Shown here: in pieces, positions 27,641-41,034 of the stretch | How the letters are laid out: each line of letters opens with the position of its first letter | Position numbering within the stretch: position 1 is the stretch's first letter | Origin: Aquatica leii | Taxonomy: Eukaryota > Arthropoda > Insecta > Coleoptera > Lampyridae | Direction: 5' to 3' | Length of the DNA: 64,000 nucleotides | NCBI GenBank assembly: GCA_035610365.1 | Contig: CM069432.1 | Coordinates: 265,419,177-265,483,176, forward strand | Notes under the pieces: model-generated | What the model was told of the DNA's origin: nothing | Database searches by the model: none | The model's input: only the letters and a program-made list of their open reading frames with translations | Made by a program: the position numbers and the translations under genes

Positions 27641-30480
27641 TTGTGAGTTATCAAGCAAAGCCAAATATAAAAGTCGTCAGTAAATTTAATAGCAAATTAG
27701 TATTGATTTTACGTGTAATCTCCACGAGGTTAAAAGTGGGCAACAAAACGCAAGTCCGACGTTTGAGCAATAAGATTCTGTGCACGACTAAAAGGATAGC
27801 GTCAGGTACACTCTTTTTCCAGCCGACACTTTACGAGCATCGCACTGTCGCGCTTTGTCTCGGTTACTCCATCAGCCTCCTTCGTGGAGGTTGCATCCGC
27901 GTCGTCGTAAAGACGACTACGTTGTTTTCATTCCTGATGCATCTCTACCTGACAGCATTGAAGAGTCCTTTGACACTGACGTCACGTGCCTTACAAAACT
28001 AATATCTGACTGTAAATTGACTCTTTCAAAGCAATCAGAAATGATTGATTAGCAGACTTTTCGTAAAACTATAATTTTCCGTCGCGTAACGCAGCAAACT
28101 GCTGACAATGACCTGCTACAGTTTCTACTCCTACCCAAGCTGCCCGATCTAAAATAGAGAGTGCCACAATTCCTTCCGGGTAAAACAGTCGCCTTTGACG
28201 ACTTCAGACAAAACTAAAACGGCTCTGATGAACGTTCTTAATCTGCAAACCTATATGGCCTACGACTGGACAGACTAACTAAGACGGACAATAACTCTAT
28301 AAAGCTCGAATTTGAGTGAACAAAAATTCCTACGGTCGTTCTTGATAAAGCCGTTGTGGTCGTTAAACCGCAAGATAAATCCTTATATCGTGCTTTTATC
28401 TTTAATGTTCCTACAAACCTCTTCCCTGAGCAGGTAAAGGAGACAATTCCATCACAAAATTTTGACAATGTTTTTGATGAGATCTGACATTTCGCCAATA
28501 AGCAAATGAAAGTTTTTTCCGCTTTGGCCTTCGGGACAGGGTTAACGGTCACTGGATTCTGGAAGTCCCATCAGAAGTCCGAAAATTCCTTTTGGCATCA
28601 CGTCGCGTTTACGTCGCCTGGAACGCGTGTAGGATCAATGACCATATCCGTGTTACGCGTTACTGCTTTAGATGTCTGAAATTTGGCTATCATTTAAACG
28701 ACTGCAAAAGTGAAACACAGTGTGGCCATTGTGCTAAAAACCACGAAACCAAATGTCTTAACGCGGAGCAAGATTTTCTTTTCCGGCAATGACTGATATC
28801 TTACTGACACAAGAGTCATACGTGTTTAGTTTTAGTTCAGGCTACAAGCTCGCTGTTGCGCCCTTCAACAGGATTTCTGCATCCTCTTCTTTTTCTATGC
28901 TGTAGTACTCGGCTATTGTTTTCAATAGTGTCTGAGTGATTACACTCAGTGACCTTTGTGTTGCCAACGAACTTCACCAACCTTTTACCTTCTCTAGCGA
29001 CTTAAGTTCGACAAACATCGACGTCACTTTGGAGACCCCTTTTGTTGTCAGAAAAATCCTAAACTGGCGTGTTCCAGAGGTTACTGAATGTGACCACTGA
29101 CTGATACAGTTTGAGTTGACCGTCAAAGCTCTCCATCTAAAAGCTATCCCTAAGAGAATCCTTGATTATAAACGCATAGATACCGTTTGCCTAAATATGG
29201 TACTTGGAAGTTCTATTCCTATTTATTTTCCATGTGGTGTTTTATGCCACGATCCTAGATCTGTAGACGCCGTCTTTGGTAAGGTGACCAGGATAATCCT
29301 CGATTCTTGCCAACGTAGCTTAAACCGCATAAGCTCTATAGTGGGTGCATTGTCTACAAAAAGCCCCAACAAATTCGTTAAAAAAAGCTTAGCGACGAGT
29401 TTGTGAAGGTTAATTTACAGATGGTGCTCTCGTTGATTTCCGTCTATCCAACCATGCTCCAATGTCCGAGATGGCGACAGATACACTATCTTAGAATACA
29501 AGAAGATTAAAGCTAATGTTTCCTCCCTGCTCTCTTCTATGATCGTTGACTTGTTCAACGCACGCATTAAACGTGGTTAATTTCCTACCAGCTGGAAAGC
29601 TGGTAAACTCATCACCGTTCTGAAACCTGGAAAGGAAGATTTCGTAAATCCCAACACATACGGTTCAATAACTCTGTTATCAGAACATGGCAAACTTTTT
29701 GAACCACAAATGTTTTTTCCATTCCATTCAATATGGTTTTGTTCCAGGTAAAACGACAACTGACGCCGCACGTAGATTATAATAACCAATGTTGTGTACG
29801 TCCAAACGTCTCTAAATACAGACTTGCAATTTTCATTGACATATTTGGAGAGTTCAACAACGTAAGATGAAGTACTTGCTGGCGCTACGCGCGTAGTTAG
29901 TAGTTATGTTCTGTTTATGCAAAACGACTGACGAAGAAGTGTCAACAAGTCTCGGTGTTTGGGTGATCTTGTGGAATCTAGTTGTAAACGACTTACTTAA
30001 TACAAAAGTACCAGAAGGCTGCGACATCACTGTCACGGTGTCCGCAATTTCTCGACAAGATTTAGGGACAAAATCCAACACGTGTTTAAACATAGTGACA
30101 AGCTAGGCTGGCAGCAACAAACTGACAGTTTCAGCGGACAAAACTAAGCGCATGGCTTTTAACTCCACAAACAACAAAATCCTTCACTGCGCCTTCTCGT
30201 AAATATCCTCTGTGTCATATCCAAGCATCTCTTTTGCAGTAAATTTACTGCACCAAACTTCTTAGCGAGGCTGGCACGTGCAATCTTCTTGACTAGCACG
30301 TTTTGCTTAACGACTTTCCGTTCTTTTCTTCTTCTTCTTGGGTGAATGGTAACCGCTGTGAGACAGAGATCGAAAGAGACAGACCAAATCGCTTGTCGCG
30401 AATCCGATGACGTTCTGGGTGACCTGTTAGTCACGATCAACTCCTATCCCGAATCTCCTCAGGCGATTGTTAGACTGGTG
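27641..30480 (+). pseudogene. R1/CR1-like LINE remnant (ORF1 and ORF2 pieces)
   Basis: Plus-strand non-LTR retrotransposon with many frameshifts. ORF1 pieces at 27850-28790 end in a Gag-type zinc-knuckle region (VTRYCFRCLKFGYHLNDCK, then CGHCAKNHETKCLN), preceded by RRVYVAWNACRINDHI. Endonuclease-like pieces are at 28980-29400. Reverse transcriptase pieces are at 29560-29860: WKAGKLITVLKPGKEDF, NTYGSITLLSEHGKLFE and LAIFIDIFGEFNNV. The order is that of a LINE. The knuckle pattern resembles R1-clade ORF1, but clade assignment is tentative. Confidence 0.7.
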
Positions 30481-31083
30481 CTTGATGTAAATGTATAGAT
30501 ATTATTTGCCAAGAGAGACCAGAGCCGTTATTAGAAATAGTTTCTTTAGTTTTGCTTCTGCATGGTAATTAATTTCTACTATTTTGCAAGCAGCGATGGC
30601 AAACTAAGAGTTTAGTTTCGTTATATATCATTGCATGTTTATTTAGAATCACTTTATTACATTTTGAGTTAAAAAACACGTTTGGTTTTCGTTTTATAAT
30701 AGCTGTCGCTGTTTAATTAATACTCTGCTTTTCTTTATTTTTTCTCATCTATATGCAGCTCCTCTTAGTAACCTAGAAGCGAGGATAAGCCATAAAACAG
30801 CTAGGTGTCTCGTGGAACTACGTGTTCTCATAGCACGCACAAATACTTAACCCATGTTACTGGTCTTGTAAGACTATCCTACTCCTATTCCTACTCGCAA
30901 CATTTTCTTACTTAACATATTCCTCTTACGGCGAACCAAGCAAGTTCTTGTGGTATGGTAGGTCCAGATCCTCCTCCTCTTCCTCCTTCTCCTTCTGTTT
31001 GGGTTTCTCGTGATCTTTTCGTAGGTGTGGGTTTTCAAGAAAACGTTATCTTAGCGATGTAATTCGCTGTATCCATAACCACT
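30481..31083. other. No recognised feature
   Basis: Pyrimidine-rich stretch near 30960-31010 (CTCCTCCTCTTCCTCC). Otherwise no open frame or motif that I can name. It may be the 3' part of one of the neighbouring retroelement remnants. Confidence 0.25.
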
Positions 31084-31500
31084 GTGGCAATTCTCTTGTC
31101 GTATGGAAATGCGGTGATTTCCTTATTTCTCTTTATCAATTGTAAGACTTTTCGCTCTTCTCTGCTTATGTTCGATTTCGGTGCTCTGGCTCTCTACAGT
31201 ATCTCCGGTGTCTTTATCCTTGTTTCTTTCTTAAGGTGCGCTGGGAGCGTTCTAACTGTGATCTCAATGGCGCTGACGAAGTCCTCTTTCGAAATAGTGT
31301 TTGAGGACAAAGTTTATTCTTTTGGAGAATGCTTTCGTAAATGGTTTGTCCAGTGTGAGCGTGGAGAAGTTGATGACAGTCCTGTGGGTCTCGAGTGTTA
31401 TTTTTCCTCTATCTCGTAAGTTATCCAGGGAAGCGATAGAGATTCAGAAAGACGACAACAATGTCAACAGGGACAACGGATTAAAGCTTCCTTCTATCTA
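31084..31500 (-). pseudogene. Penelope-like element N-terminal fragment
   Basis: Minus-strand translation shows EDFVSAIEITVRTLPAHLKK, then NISREERKVLQLIKRNKEIT and KRIATVVMDTANYIAKI. This resembles the segment ahead of RT in Penelope-like elements (NLTKEE-AL-LK-DKDIVILPADKG-ATVVMDK-DY). The usual PADKG is replaced by PYDKR. Stops interrupt the frame. Confidence 0.55.
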
Positions 31501-33339
31501 AAATTCTAAAAGCATTTATTTATTGGAAGCCGGTCAACTGGAAACGTCATGGATTAATGAAGAGGGACGAGCAATTAGTATAAATATAAATTAGTATAAA
31601 TACTTTTTTAACCCGCTTTTTCAATGATTTAATGTTTAACTAAACTATGTATACTTTTAAAATTCTGTCCTATTATTACTTAGCACAAAAGCAATAACCA
31701 ATAATAAACTGACTTTAACTTAGCTAGAGTTTAAAATTATAGAAAACACGGCCTTAAAAAAGCAGCTACATCGTTTTGTTTAAATAAATATTTTTATTTT
31801 TTTTAAGTCGCACAAATTTCCCAAGAAAGATCGAATATTATAAAAACTGATTTGATTTTATGTTCTCTATATGATAAATGCAAAGTTAGCATCTAAAGGT
31901 TTTTGATAACAAAAATTAAATAATGACTAAAATTAAATAAATAATATAGGTAAAAACATCGCAGTTACATTTTATCGCACAATAGGAAATTATTAGAGAC
32001 GTTTTAATGCATAAAATAAGAAAAAACTGGGATTGGTCAATTTAATGCGATCATAAGACAACGCCAATCAAATTTTTTAGAATATTTCAAAGCATTCTGG
32101 ATTTCTCGATAAGACGCATTTATCCCAACATGCACCATTACTTAGTTAGTTTCCGCGAAGATGGCCGTTTAGGTTAAATTAACAACGACCCTTGTGTTAA
32201 TGAATATAATCTTAACAATGGTTATTGCGCGAATGGCGAATACTTATGTGAAATGTGAAGTGTTTTTCTTGAAAATACTTTTCGCAGTTTCTGCAGTGTT
32301 TCCACCGTTTCCACGGTGCTTCGAAATGAGTTACCACATGATAGTGGCAAATTCGGCAGCAAAATGCAGCGTAAGGTAAAATAAATAGTAAAAATAATCC
32401 TAGTATCAATACCAAGAATTACAAATACGTCAATATTTCTTTAGTTAATAACAAATTATACAAGACAAAAAGTTTATATTTTCAAGGTTGTTGCACAAGT
32501 TGGAAGCGTCCGTTATTGTTATATCAACCTAAGCCTACTAAATTGTAGTATGATGACGTCACGTTAACATTTTACAAAATCTAAATTACCATGATACTAT
32601 TTTGTTATAGTTTTGAATTCAATTTGTAGTCGATGAAGGTGTTATAAATTGTAAGTTCTGACGTAGGCTCTCGGACGTAGAGGTATTATATTATGGTGCT
32701 TTGTAAATTATCGAAAATTTTTCGATATTTGAGTGCTGTTTTTTTAATGTTCTTAAAGCCTTTTTTCTTAAATTTTGGATCCCCAAATCCTAGAAAGAAA
32801 TTTTAAAATAAACTAACATTTATTTTTGTTATTCTGCGGAAGTAAAAAGAATTGGAAAGTGTAAAGTGAACAACATTTTGTTTAACAATAAAACCCAAAT
32901 GGGTTGGTTTTTGGTCCAAAAGTTTAACGATTTCTATCTTTTTTGTACAGTGTATGATAGTAAATTCGAAGTTGATCTTACATCAACGTAAAACAATACG
33001 TTTAACCCTCCGTCGGGCGCTATAAATAAAAAAAAACAAATTAAAACGGTTTTACAAATGCAGACAAGCCGATTAATGCTAGTAATCTGATAGATGCATT
33101 GCGTCCGAACATGTTGCTGTTACTATTGCCCCCGACGCAGGATTAAATGAAACAGCAATTGGCAAATTGTAGAGTTAGACGTCGGCTACAATTTGAGTGA
33201 CGAGCGGCGTGAGTGGCGTCGCGCTGGCATCGTGCAAATCTGAAGAGTGACTACGATAGGTCTGAACGGTGAGCGACACAGAGGCTTGACTGTCACTCTT
33301 CGCTCAGATAAGTCGTGGCTACTTTGCACGTTTTAGTTT
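31501..33339. other. Mostly unrecognised AT-rich sequence
   Basis: A minus-strand open frame at 32212-32415 has paired cysteines and histidines (CRICHYHVV, then CRNCEKYFQEKHF and HISIRH), which could be a zinc-finger fragment, but spacing is not standard and no flanking coding sequence is visible. The rest shows no gene, repeat or transposon signature that I recognise. Confidence 0.3.
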
Positions 33340-33860
33340 AGTTCAAGTTACTACGTTTGCTGGAATGGATGTACTTTCCGGAAAGAGTGTTTATAGCATT
33401 AATTCTACAAGTCTCCTCTTCGGATAAGGAACAACCTCTCAGTGGTTTTTGCAATAACGCCACTGCAAGGCCTTCTGATGATTTTTTAATCCTCTCACAG
33501 TGCTTTTTCCAGGATTCTTTTTTTGGCTTTCTAATAATTGAGCCATATTTTCGACGAGAAGTTTTGTGTTCTTCTTAACTCCCAGTCTTTTTGGCCCGGT
33601 TAAAAAGCTGACGAATTTGTTCCATAAGCAAAGAAAGTTCGGAATTCCAGGAAAAGGTCTCTCGGCTGATTTTCCTTGCTTTTAACGGGCAATCATTGTT
33701 GTAAGCGTCTATGATAGATCACTTGATATAGTTCATCAGTTCTATTTCGACCGAGGTTCGAGGTATTGACGGACATTCGTCTCTCCCTAAAGGGATCCCA
33801 GTTTCAGGTTTTTGGATTTCTGTACGTCTTTACTTCTCCCTGTGGCAATTTCAATTTGAA
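33340..33860 (-). pseudogene. LINE ORF2 fragment (endonuclease-RT linker)
   Basis: Minus-strand translation: YRNPKT then ELMNYIK, IIDAYNNDCPLKARKISRET, FSWNSELSLLMEQIRQLFNR, AKKTGS and IRKPKKESWKKHCERI. This is the conserved linker between endonuclease and reverse transcriptase in R1/Jockey-type LINEs (C-P-K, W-N-EL, R-LFN-AK-TG, I-KAK--SW--FC). Stops occur inside. Both domains on either side are absent. Confidence 0.7.
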
Positions 33861-34369
33861 TGCTGAGATTTACTTAGATTCGTCAAATTTTTAATTTATT
33901 AAATCCGATTTTCGACTCAAGGTAACACGATATAGTAAATACCAGTCTTCTAAAAAGGAGTAAACTGATTTGATTGCGATCAAAGAATAAACATAAAGAA
34001 TTTTTTCATTTTTTAAGCTACGAAATAATTTATAAACTTATTCTTGCGTGGCGAATTATCGACATGATTTCAAATTAGATTAATGTCGACATGACGTGCA
34101 ACTAAAATAAACTTGTCTTTATTAAATATAATTACATCAATACAATTGTCTAAAGTTTATATATTTTTTGTTTCAGGTAAGTGCCATAGATTGAATTTAC
34201 TTGTAAGTATCAATTATTTGTTAATGTATTAATTGTATGTTGTGTTTACATTTGGTTAAATAACGTGTTAATTTTTTTTAAAGAGGAATATGGCATACTC
34301 GAAATTTGTGATTAAAAACTTCTTACATGTGCATTAACTGACCTATCCATAAAAAATTTAAAATCCTAA
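33861..34369. other. No recognised feature
   Basis: AT-rich sequence between the LINE fragment and the first solo LTR. Nothing identifiable. Confidence 0.3.
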
Positions 34370-34834
34370 TGTTGCGTATTTATTATTATAAACCAATTTA
34401 TTTAAACGACTAAAAATACGTTTACTTATTCTAGAAATATGTACACTTTTAAATTAACCGAACTAATAAAATCTAATAATAATATTTAATAAAAACACTT
34501 ACACTATAATTTATATCACTTACAAGAAGATAAGATAACGTCCTCGGATAGCCTCACACTTGTTTACACTAAAAATCACGTACACGATTATTCTCGGTTT
34601 ATTTATGTAGACACACACGCGTGCTAACGATTTATTTATTTCCACTTTAATAATCTTCTTAACACTGCTGTATCCGCATTCCAGCAATAACTGACCTACG
34701 AATTGTTCCGTCGGTATATATACACATCGGCGAATCCTTCTCGAGTGTTCCCTACTTTTCGCTATATCTTCTAGAAAATGGATAACAGCTTCTAGAAGGC
34801 TCTTGCATTTGCAAATAACTTCTCGAACGTTTAA
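34370..34834 (-). repeat. Solo LTR of the macro-domain gypsy family (diverged)
   Basis: Starts TGTTGCGTATT and ends TCTCGAACGTTTAA; colinear with the LTRs at 14393 and 20474 but clearly diverged, with small insertions (for example extra bases near 34790: GAAAATGGATAACAGC). No internal region is attached and no sure target duplication is seen. Confidence 0.85.
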
Positions 34835-36877
34835 TTCTAAAACTATATTTTAGTAGTTTTAAGAGAAAATACAAATTAGGTAATTTTTTACAGGCTACAC
34901 AACGCTTCTAACGTATTTAAAATAACTTCTCTAGTTTTAACTATTTACTGTAACTTATATTTTGACAAAATTCAAATTATTTAAAAAACCTTAAGGTTAG
35001 GGAATTTCAAGTCTGGGCAAACGATCTCAGAACGTCAAGTATTGTAGCAATATGATTGTCTGATTTTTTTAGTAATGTGAAGATGAAGGTTTATAGAGCG
35101 TCATGATATAATTTTTGATATTGTAACGAAAAAAATCTTACTTAAGGTGTCATTTATAACGTTTAGAAAACTTACTAATAATCGTGCCATTTATGTAACG
35201 TAATCATAATTAAAATAATGCAGAAAATAACTAATGCACCGTGCTAGCTCTATGAATTTATTAAATATAAACAACACACAAACATTAGAGCGATGAGTCT
35301 TATTTCTAATTATATTCAGGACGGGGTATTCTACTCGTACACTAAGATTTACAATTCTAATTTGAAATATAATTTAAATATAAATTGAAACATAATTTAA
35401 AACATAATTTGAGCGCCACAATATTTTTTATATTAAATTTATAACGGGTAAATATTGAAACCAAAAACGAACATATAAACAAATTTTAAAACTAACACTT
35501 AATTAAGTTATTAAGGTACATACGTGTAATTGAAGGTTAGGTTATCACTTGCTTGCTTCTAACTTCGCGCATGGGCGTGGTCATCACATGACTTAATTGA
35601 ATTACGCAATTCTCTGATTTATGCAACATTACGAATTTCTTGAAATGCAAATTTAACTTCCATATTTTCCGTAATTATTCTGATTTGATCTAATATCCGT
35701 ACAGATCCTATAACCAAAATATCGTAAACAAACGTAAAGTATGATAATTTTCAATCGAAACATCCAAATCAAATTCCATCAAACGTAACCATGAATAATA
35801 TTATCGATTTTCACACATGAAAATCATAATTCGTAACGGAAATTCTTCGTAAAAGCGACGTTGTGACTAACATCAAACGTGCTGCGTAAACCATATCGTA
35901 ATTTCACATTTCATACCTCAAATTCGTAAAAAGGCATACGTATCCAAACCAAATATTCGTAACCATGAACGAAATCATACGTACACAAATCGAAAAGCAT
36001 CGAATAAATCAGAAACGTAGTCGTATATCGTAACCCATAAAAAAACTTTCAGTTCGTACTCACAAAAAAAAGAAGAAACTAAAACGCAAAATCAAAGGTT
36101 ACACACCACGTGTAAGAACAAAGAAATCACTTACCCCTTTTAGATTACGGGTTTCTTTAACAAACAAAAGCGTAAATTTGAAACGAACGAAAGCGGATAT
36201 TTTTACATACTACTAAAGCAGAATTCCACCGTACAAATTTAACATGTGGACATTTTCTGCACGCTGTGCAGGACGACACGTCCTCACGCGTCGATGAACG
36301 CACGCAAGATGTCAAAGCAAGATGGTTGATCACTTAAGAAGAAGGAACTCATAACGCATGTGCAGCGCGTAAAATGCATTGCGCAAAAGAATTTATATCA
36401 ACAGCGAACACAAAAATGTTAATTAAAAACAGACGTAATCAATCGAAAAAAATGTGCACGTTACAATATACAATTTTATCGCCAACTTTAAACAATTATC
36501 TTAGGTATATGACCTACTATTTGGATACTTTTGTCATTTTTTGGATTGAATGAAATGGAAATGAATTAGAAAAATGGTCATTTTCGAAAAACCACAATAT
36601 TTTCATTATTATGATAGATGAGGTGATCAAATTTTCAAGGCATTAGTAAGAGGATACGACAATTTTAAAAATGGTATCAAAAAAATTCTACGCCTATGTT
36701 GCGAACGGCCAAAGCACGCCAAAGTCTACTTTTTTCTTTTTATGGGTGGCATATTGAATCTTCGCATTTTTAAAATCCTCATTGGAAAGCTCTTCAATGA
36801 TGTATAACATGTGTATGTTCAGACAAGATAAATAATAGAAAATAGAATTAAGGTTTCATAGTAGTAGGCTTTGATAT
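34835..36877. other. AT-rich intergenic sequence, no recognised gene
   Basis: No open frame above background. The stretch 35690-36060 repeats words such as TCGTAA and CGTAACCATGA irregularly, suggesting an old diverged repeat. Nothing else recognised. Confidence 0.3.
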
Positions 36878-37321
36878 TGTTACGCTTTTTCCTATTAAAA
36901 ACTAATTTATTTAAACAACTAAAAATATCTTTTACTTATACTAGAAATATGTACACTTGTAACTTACCGAACTAATGAAATCTAATAATATTTAATAAAA
37001 ACACTTACACTCATTAAGATAAGATAAGGTCTGCGGATAGCTTCACACCATTGTTTACACTAAAATCACGTACAAGATTATTCTCGGTATATTTATCTAG
37101 ACACACGTGCTAACGACTTATTTATTTCAACTTGAATAATCTTCTTAACATTGCTGTATTCGCATTACGGCAATAACTGACCTACGATTTGTTTCGTCGG
37201 TATATATATACATTTGGAAAATCATTCTCGAGTGTTTCATATCTTTCGATATACGTTCTAGAAGATGGATAACAACCTCGAGAAGGATCTCGAATTTGTG
37301 GATAACTTCTCGAACGTTTCA
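36878..37321 (-). repeat. Second solo LTR of the macro-domain gypsy family
   Basis: Starts TGTTACGC and ends TCTCGAACGTTTCA, with a 4-bp duplication ATAT on both sides (36874-36877 and 37322-37325). It shares the GATGGATAACA insertion with the copy at 34370, so these two belong to one LTR subfamily separate from the complete element. A solo LTR arises by recombination between the two LTRs of a full element. Confidence 0.88.
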
Positions 37322-37905
37322 ATATTTTTATTCAATTTTCTTATAGTGGACTTTGCTGTCTCTTCTTTAATTATCTAATTGTCAAAGTAGAATTTATTGT
37401 CAGTGTCTAAGTTTTATAAAACACTGTAATTTGTTGCCTTTACCATTTTTGTTTAAACCTCGTTAATTTAGATTCTGCTAGCAATTCCCGCTAAAGTTTT
37501 TGCTAATTTAAAGTAAAATAAAAAATAAATATCACAATGAAATTTTTTATTATTTTTTTTTACTGAACATATCTACACATGTTATACAAATGGTTCAAAA
37601 GCGTTTGAAATAAAAATTTAGTAGAATTTTTTGGTGCTATTTTTAAAATCGCCCTATTCTCTTACCTCTATCTTAAAAATGTTATTACACTGTATATTTG
37701 ATGTTTTAAACTTGTTATATTTTCTCAGAATACTGACAAATGTTTATTAATTTTTCTATCACATTGAAAGTAAATTTTTTGACTGTCAATAACTTTTGTA
37801 ATAAATTTTTTTTGTCTAGAGCGTTAAATTGAACAAATGTAAGTTTTGACGACTATCAGTTGACTAAATTGTTATTATTTGTGTGTAAAAAATATGTGCT
37901 ATTAC
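37322..37905. other. AT-rich spacer, no recognised gene
   Basis: No motif recognised. Its right end carries the 8-bp target site of the adjacent hAT element. Confidence 0.3.
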
Positions 37906-39677
37906 CAGTGTTGTGCATAGATAATTAAATTTTTATCTAGATGAGATAATAGATAATTTCCAATTTTTTTATCTAAATAACGATTTAGATAAAAATTGAA
38001 GAATTTATCTAGATAATAGATAAGATAATCTATAATTTACGTAGATAATACGATAGATGATTCTTTCAAATAAGTACAAACAGGTAATAATTAATTGTTA
38101 CCATTGTTACCATCAATACCAATCCATTGTTTATTAAATTAACCAATTAAAAAACTGAAAGACAAATTGACAAAGAAAATTATAGAAAAAAACATGACAG
38201 AAATTGTATTGATTTAATGACCTACTATTGTAAAATATAAAACAAATTTCTTAATACAATATGGTCCTTTCAAAATTTTCATTGCTAAGCAAAACTTACA
38301 CTATTAGGAATCAGGACCATAAAGTCTTTCAATTAGCGCCGAAATTGATATGTTTAATCAATAACTTTTTCACAAATGGAGAAGTGTCTAGTAAACTTAA
38401 TTAGTTTTCTTTTGCAACAGTTAGGAAAAATCTGGCTGTGATATCGACGTCAGTTTGAACCTAAAAGATTAAAAAATTATCGCTCATAGCCGTTAATAAT
38501 ACTCCCGGAATTATTGCTTTTTCTTTTTAAATTTAAGTTTATCATTTGTAGTTCGATATTTTAAGCAAATTTTTCACAAAAAACCAACTAATCTTCAAAA
38601 ATTTATTATATTTTCAATTTTGAGCAGCTTACATCAGCGATCACTTAAAGAATTAGCTTTATTGTCTTTTAAAAAAACGCAAGCAGTGTTGTTTCTTCTA
38701 AAAAATTTGGGTTATTTTAAACAGTTTATGCTCTGCTCAGTACTTTTTGTAATTGTAAGTGCAACAAATCCAAATGTAAAAAAAGCATTTTTGCTTTGCA
38801 GTTTTGTTAATTATATTTGACAGGTTGTAAGTAATTGTACTCATATGATAATTTACATCATAGATTTATATAGGAGCGTTTTTATTCTACGCGGTCTACA
38901 TTAGGATCTTATTGCGACTTTAATTTAACGTTAATATTACTTATTCAACAAGTTGATTTAAAGAGTAAGCTAAAAGCTCCATGACTTAAATAGTCTTCTA
39001 AAAGAACTCTAAATCACGTGTATCGAGGTTTGTCACTTTCAGCTGCTCAAAAAGTCATGAATTTTCTCTTTTTCAATCAAGCATTTTTTTTGGGTCTAGT
39101 TTTGCTGTGTAGGCACTTCAACTAATTAAATTTTCAAAATTACAGAATTAGTAGCTGTTAATCTCAATGTTTGAATCGTGCAAGATAATGTATTGAATAA
39201 ATGTAGGTATATCAAAAAGTTATTTATGGTTTCTAAAGACGATAAGATACTTATCGCAAGCAAATTGGTTCAGTTTCAAAAAGTAATTTGAGTTGTGTTT
39301 TTGTTTATATCTCGTATTGCATGTATTTACGCTCAAGGTCATGTGAGTCTAATTTTTGTCAGCAGAAGAGCTGCAAAAATGCGAAACATCTACGGCGATT
39401 ATTTATCAGGTTTTAGCGATCTGGACCGTATTACATTACCACAGACATTACAAACAATATTATGTTTGTATAAAAATTACAAAACAACAAATCTAAACAA
39501 AAAAATGTGTTACTTTTAAAAAATCATCTAGATAATTCCATGATAGATAACCGAAAGATCATCTAAGATAATCATCTAGATAATGTTCAATACTTTTATC
39601 TAGATAAGGAAAAAGATGACCAAAAATTATCTAGATGAATTATCTATATAATTTCATCTAGATAATGCACAACACTG
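37906..39677. mobile_element. Non-autonomous hAT element with TTATCTAGATAA arrays
   Basis: 1772 bp, ends CAGTGTTGTGCAT and ATGCACAACACTG, flanked by an exact 8-bp duplication GCTATTAC (37898-37905 and 39678-39685), the hAT hallmark. About 150 bp at each end is filled with the palindrome (T)TATCTAGATAA and partial copies, likely transposase-binding sites. Short open frames inside (38620-38820, 39295-39519) show no transposase motif. Confidence 0.9.
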
Positions 39678-40135
39678 GCTATTACAGTTCCGTATTTTTG
39701 AAAAAAATCGATTTTAAGTTTTCATGATGTAAATTTTTTAAGCAAAATTAGCATTGTTTTTAAATTCTCACCCTCTGACGCACTTAGGGTTGTATGACCA
39801 TATATGTTTATTAGAGCAGGGTATTACCTACAATATATAAAAATCTGTGCTATTACAGTTCCGTATTTTTGAAAGAAATTGATTTTAAAATTTCATGATG
39901 TAAATTTTTTAATAAAAATTAATATTTTTTTTAAATTCTCACCCTCTGACGGCATTTAGGGTTGTATGACCATATCGGTATATTAGAGCATGGTATCACC
40001 TACATCATATAAAAAATCTGTGTTATTACAGTTCCGTATTTTTGAAAAAAATCGATTTTAAGTTTTCATTATGTAAATTTCTGTATATAAATTAATATTT
40101 TTTTTAATTGTCACCTTCTGACGTCACTTAGATTA
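39678..40135. repeat. Satellite A, about 172-bp units
   Basis: Units start GYTATTACAGTTCCGTATTT at 39678, 39849 and 40022 (the third incomplete), each carrying CACC(C/T)TCTGACG near the middle. The hAT element at 37906 inserted exactly at the start of the first unit. Confidence 0.88.
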
Positions 40136-40415
40136 TTTGTCCAACTAGGTAAATTATTAATGTATAAACTATATTGAAATGAAGTATTTTCTATAACTGC
40201 TACATGTTTAAAAATTGTCAAATTCAAACGCATTTCAGGTTTCAAATTCAAATGCAACTTCAGGGTGGTGTCATTATCCATAGTCAATTGAGCAGTTACC
40301 ATCATTAATTGTAACATTTTAACTTACTGACTAAAACCAAAAAATTAGGGCGTGTACTAGTGTACACATGTAAGAAGTGAAACTTCTTTATGGCCTTATT
40401 TTTCGCAAAATGATC

Positions 40416-40985
40416 TACATGCAACTTTTCAGAAATTGGTTAAATAAAGTTAAATTAGATAAATTTTAAACAAAAGGATTTTATTATCATAGACATGAAT
40501 ACAAATTTTTGTAAATCAATTAACTAATTTTTGTAGATTCAATTTCATATTTCAGTTACCATAAGCCATTAATTACAAAATATATAATAACGATGACAAT
40601 GATAGTAATAATTCTATTACAATTAATGAAATGCTGTAATAGTCTTAGTAGGAATAAAGTGAAATAATTGTATTATTTGTATTCATGTCTATGATAATAA
40701 AATCCTTTTGTTTAAACTTTATCTAATTTAACTTTATTTAACCAATTTCTGAAAAGTTGCATGTATATCAATTAATTGATGTTCATTAAATTAGCAGTCT
40801 TATTAATTAATAAATACTATTTTAATGAAATCATATACATTGACCGATAGTTACAATAAGAAACTGAGGTTAACCTTAAATAAATATTTTAAATTTAAAA
40901 TTAGATAAATTTTAAACAAAAGGATTTTATTATAATAGACATGAATACAAATAATACAATTATTTCACTTTAACTTTTTGCTACT
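40416..40985. repeat. Fold-back repeat with a third arm copy
   Basis: Arm 40416-40507 (TACATGCAACTTTTCAGAAA to CATGAATACAAAT) is inverted at 40676-40764, with about 170 bp between. A further copy of the arm plus part of the spacer in inverted order lies at 40895-41040. The structure would form a long hairpin, as in fold-back MITEs. No gene inside. Confidence 0.8.
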
Positions 40986-41034
40986 AAGATTATTACAGCA
41001 TTTCATTAATTGAAATAGAATTATTACTATCATT

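Noticed and set aside
34833-34840. Possible CTAA target duplication of the first solo LTR
   Set aside because: It fits only if the LTR is extended beyond its usual end; the canonical end gives no match.
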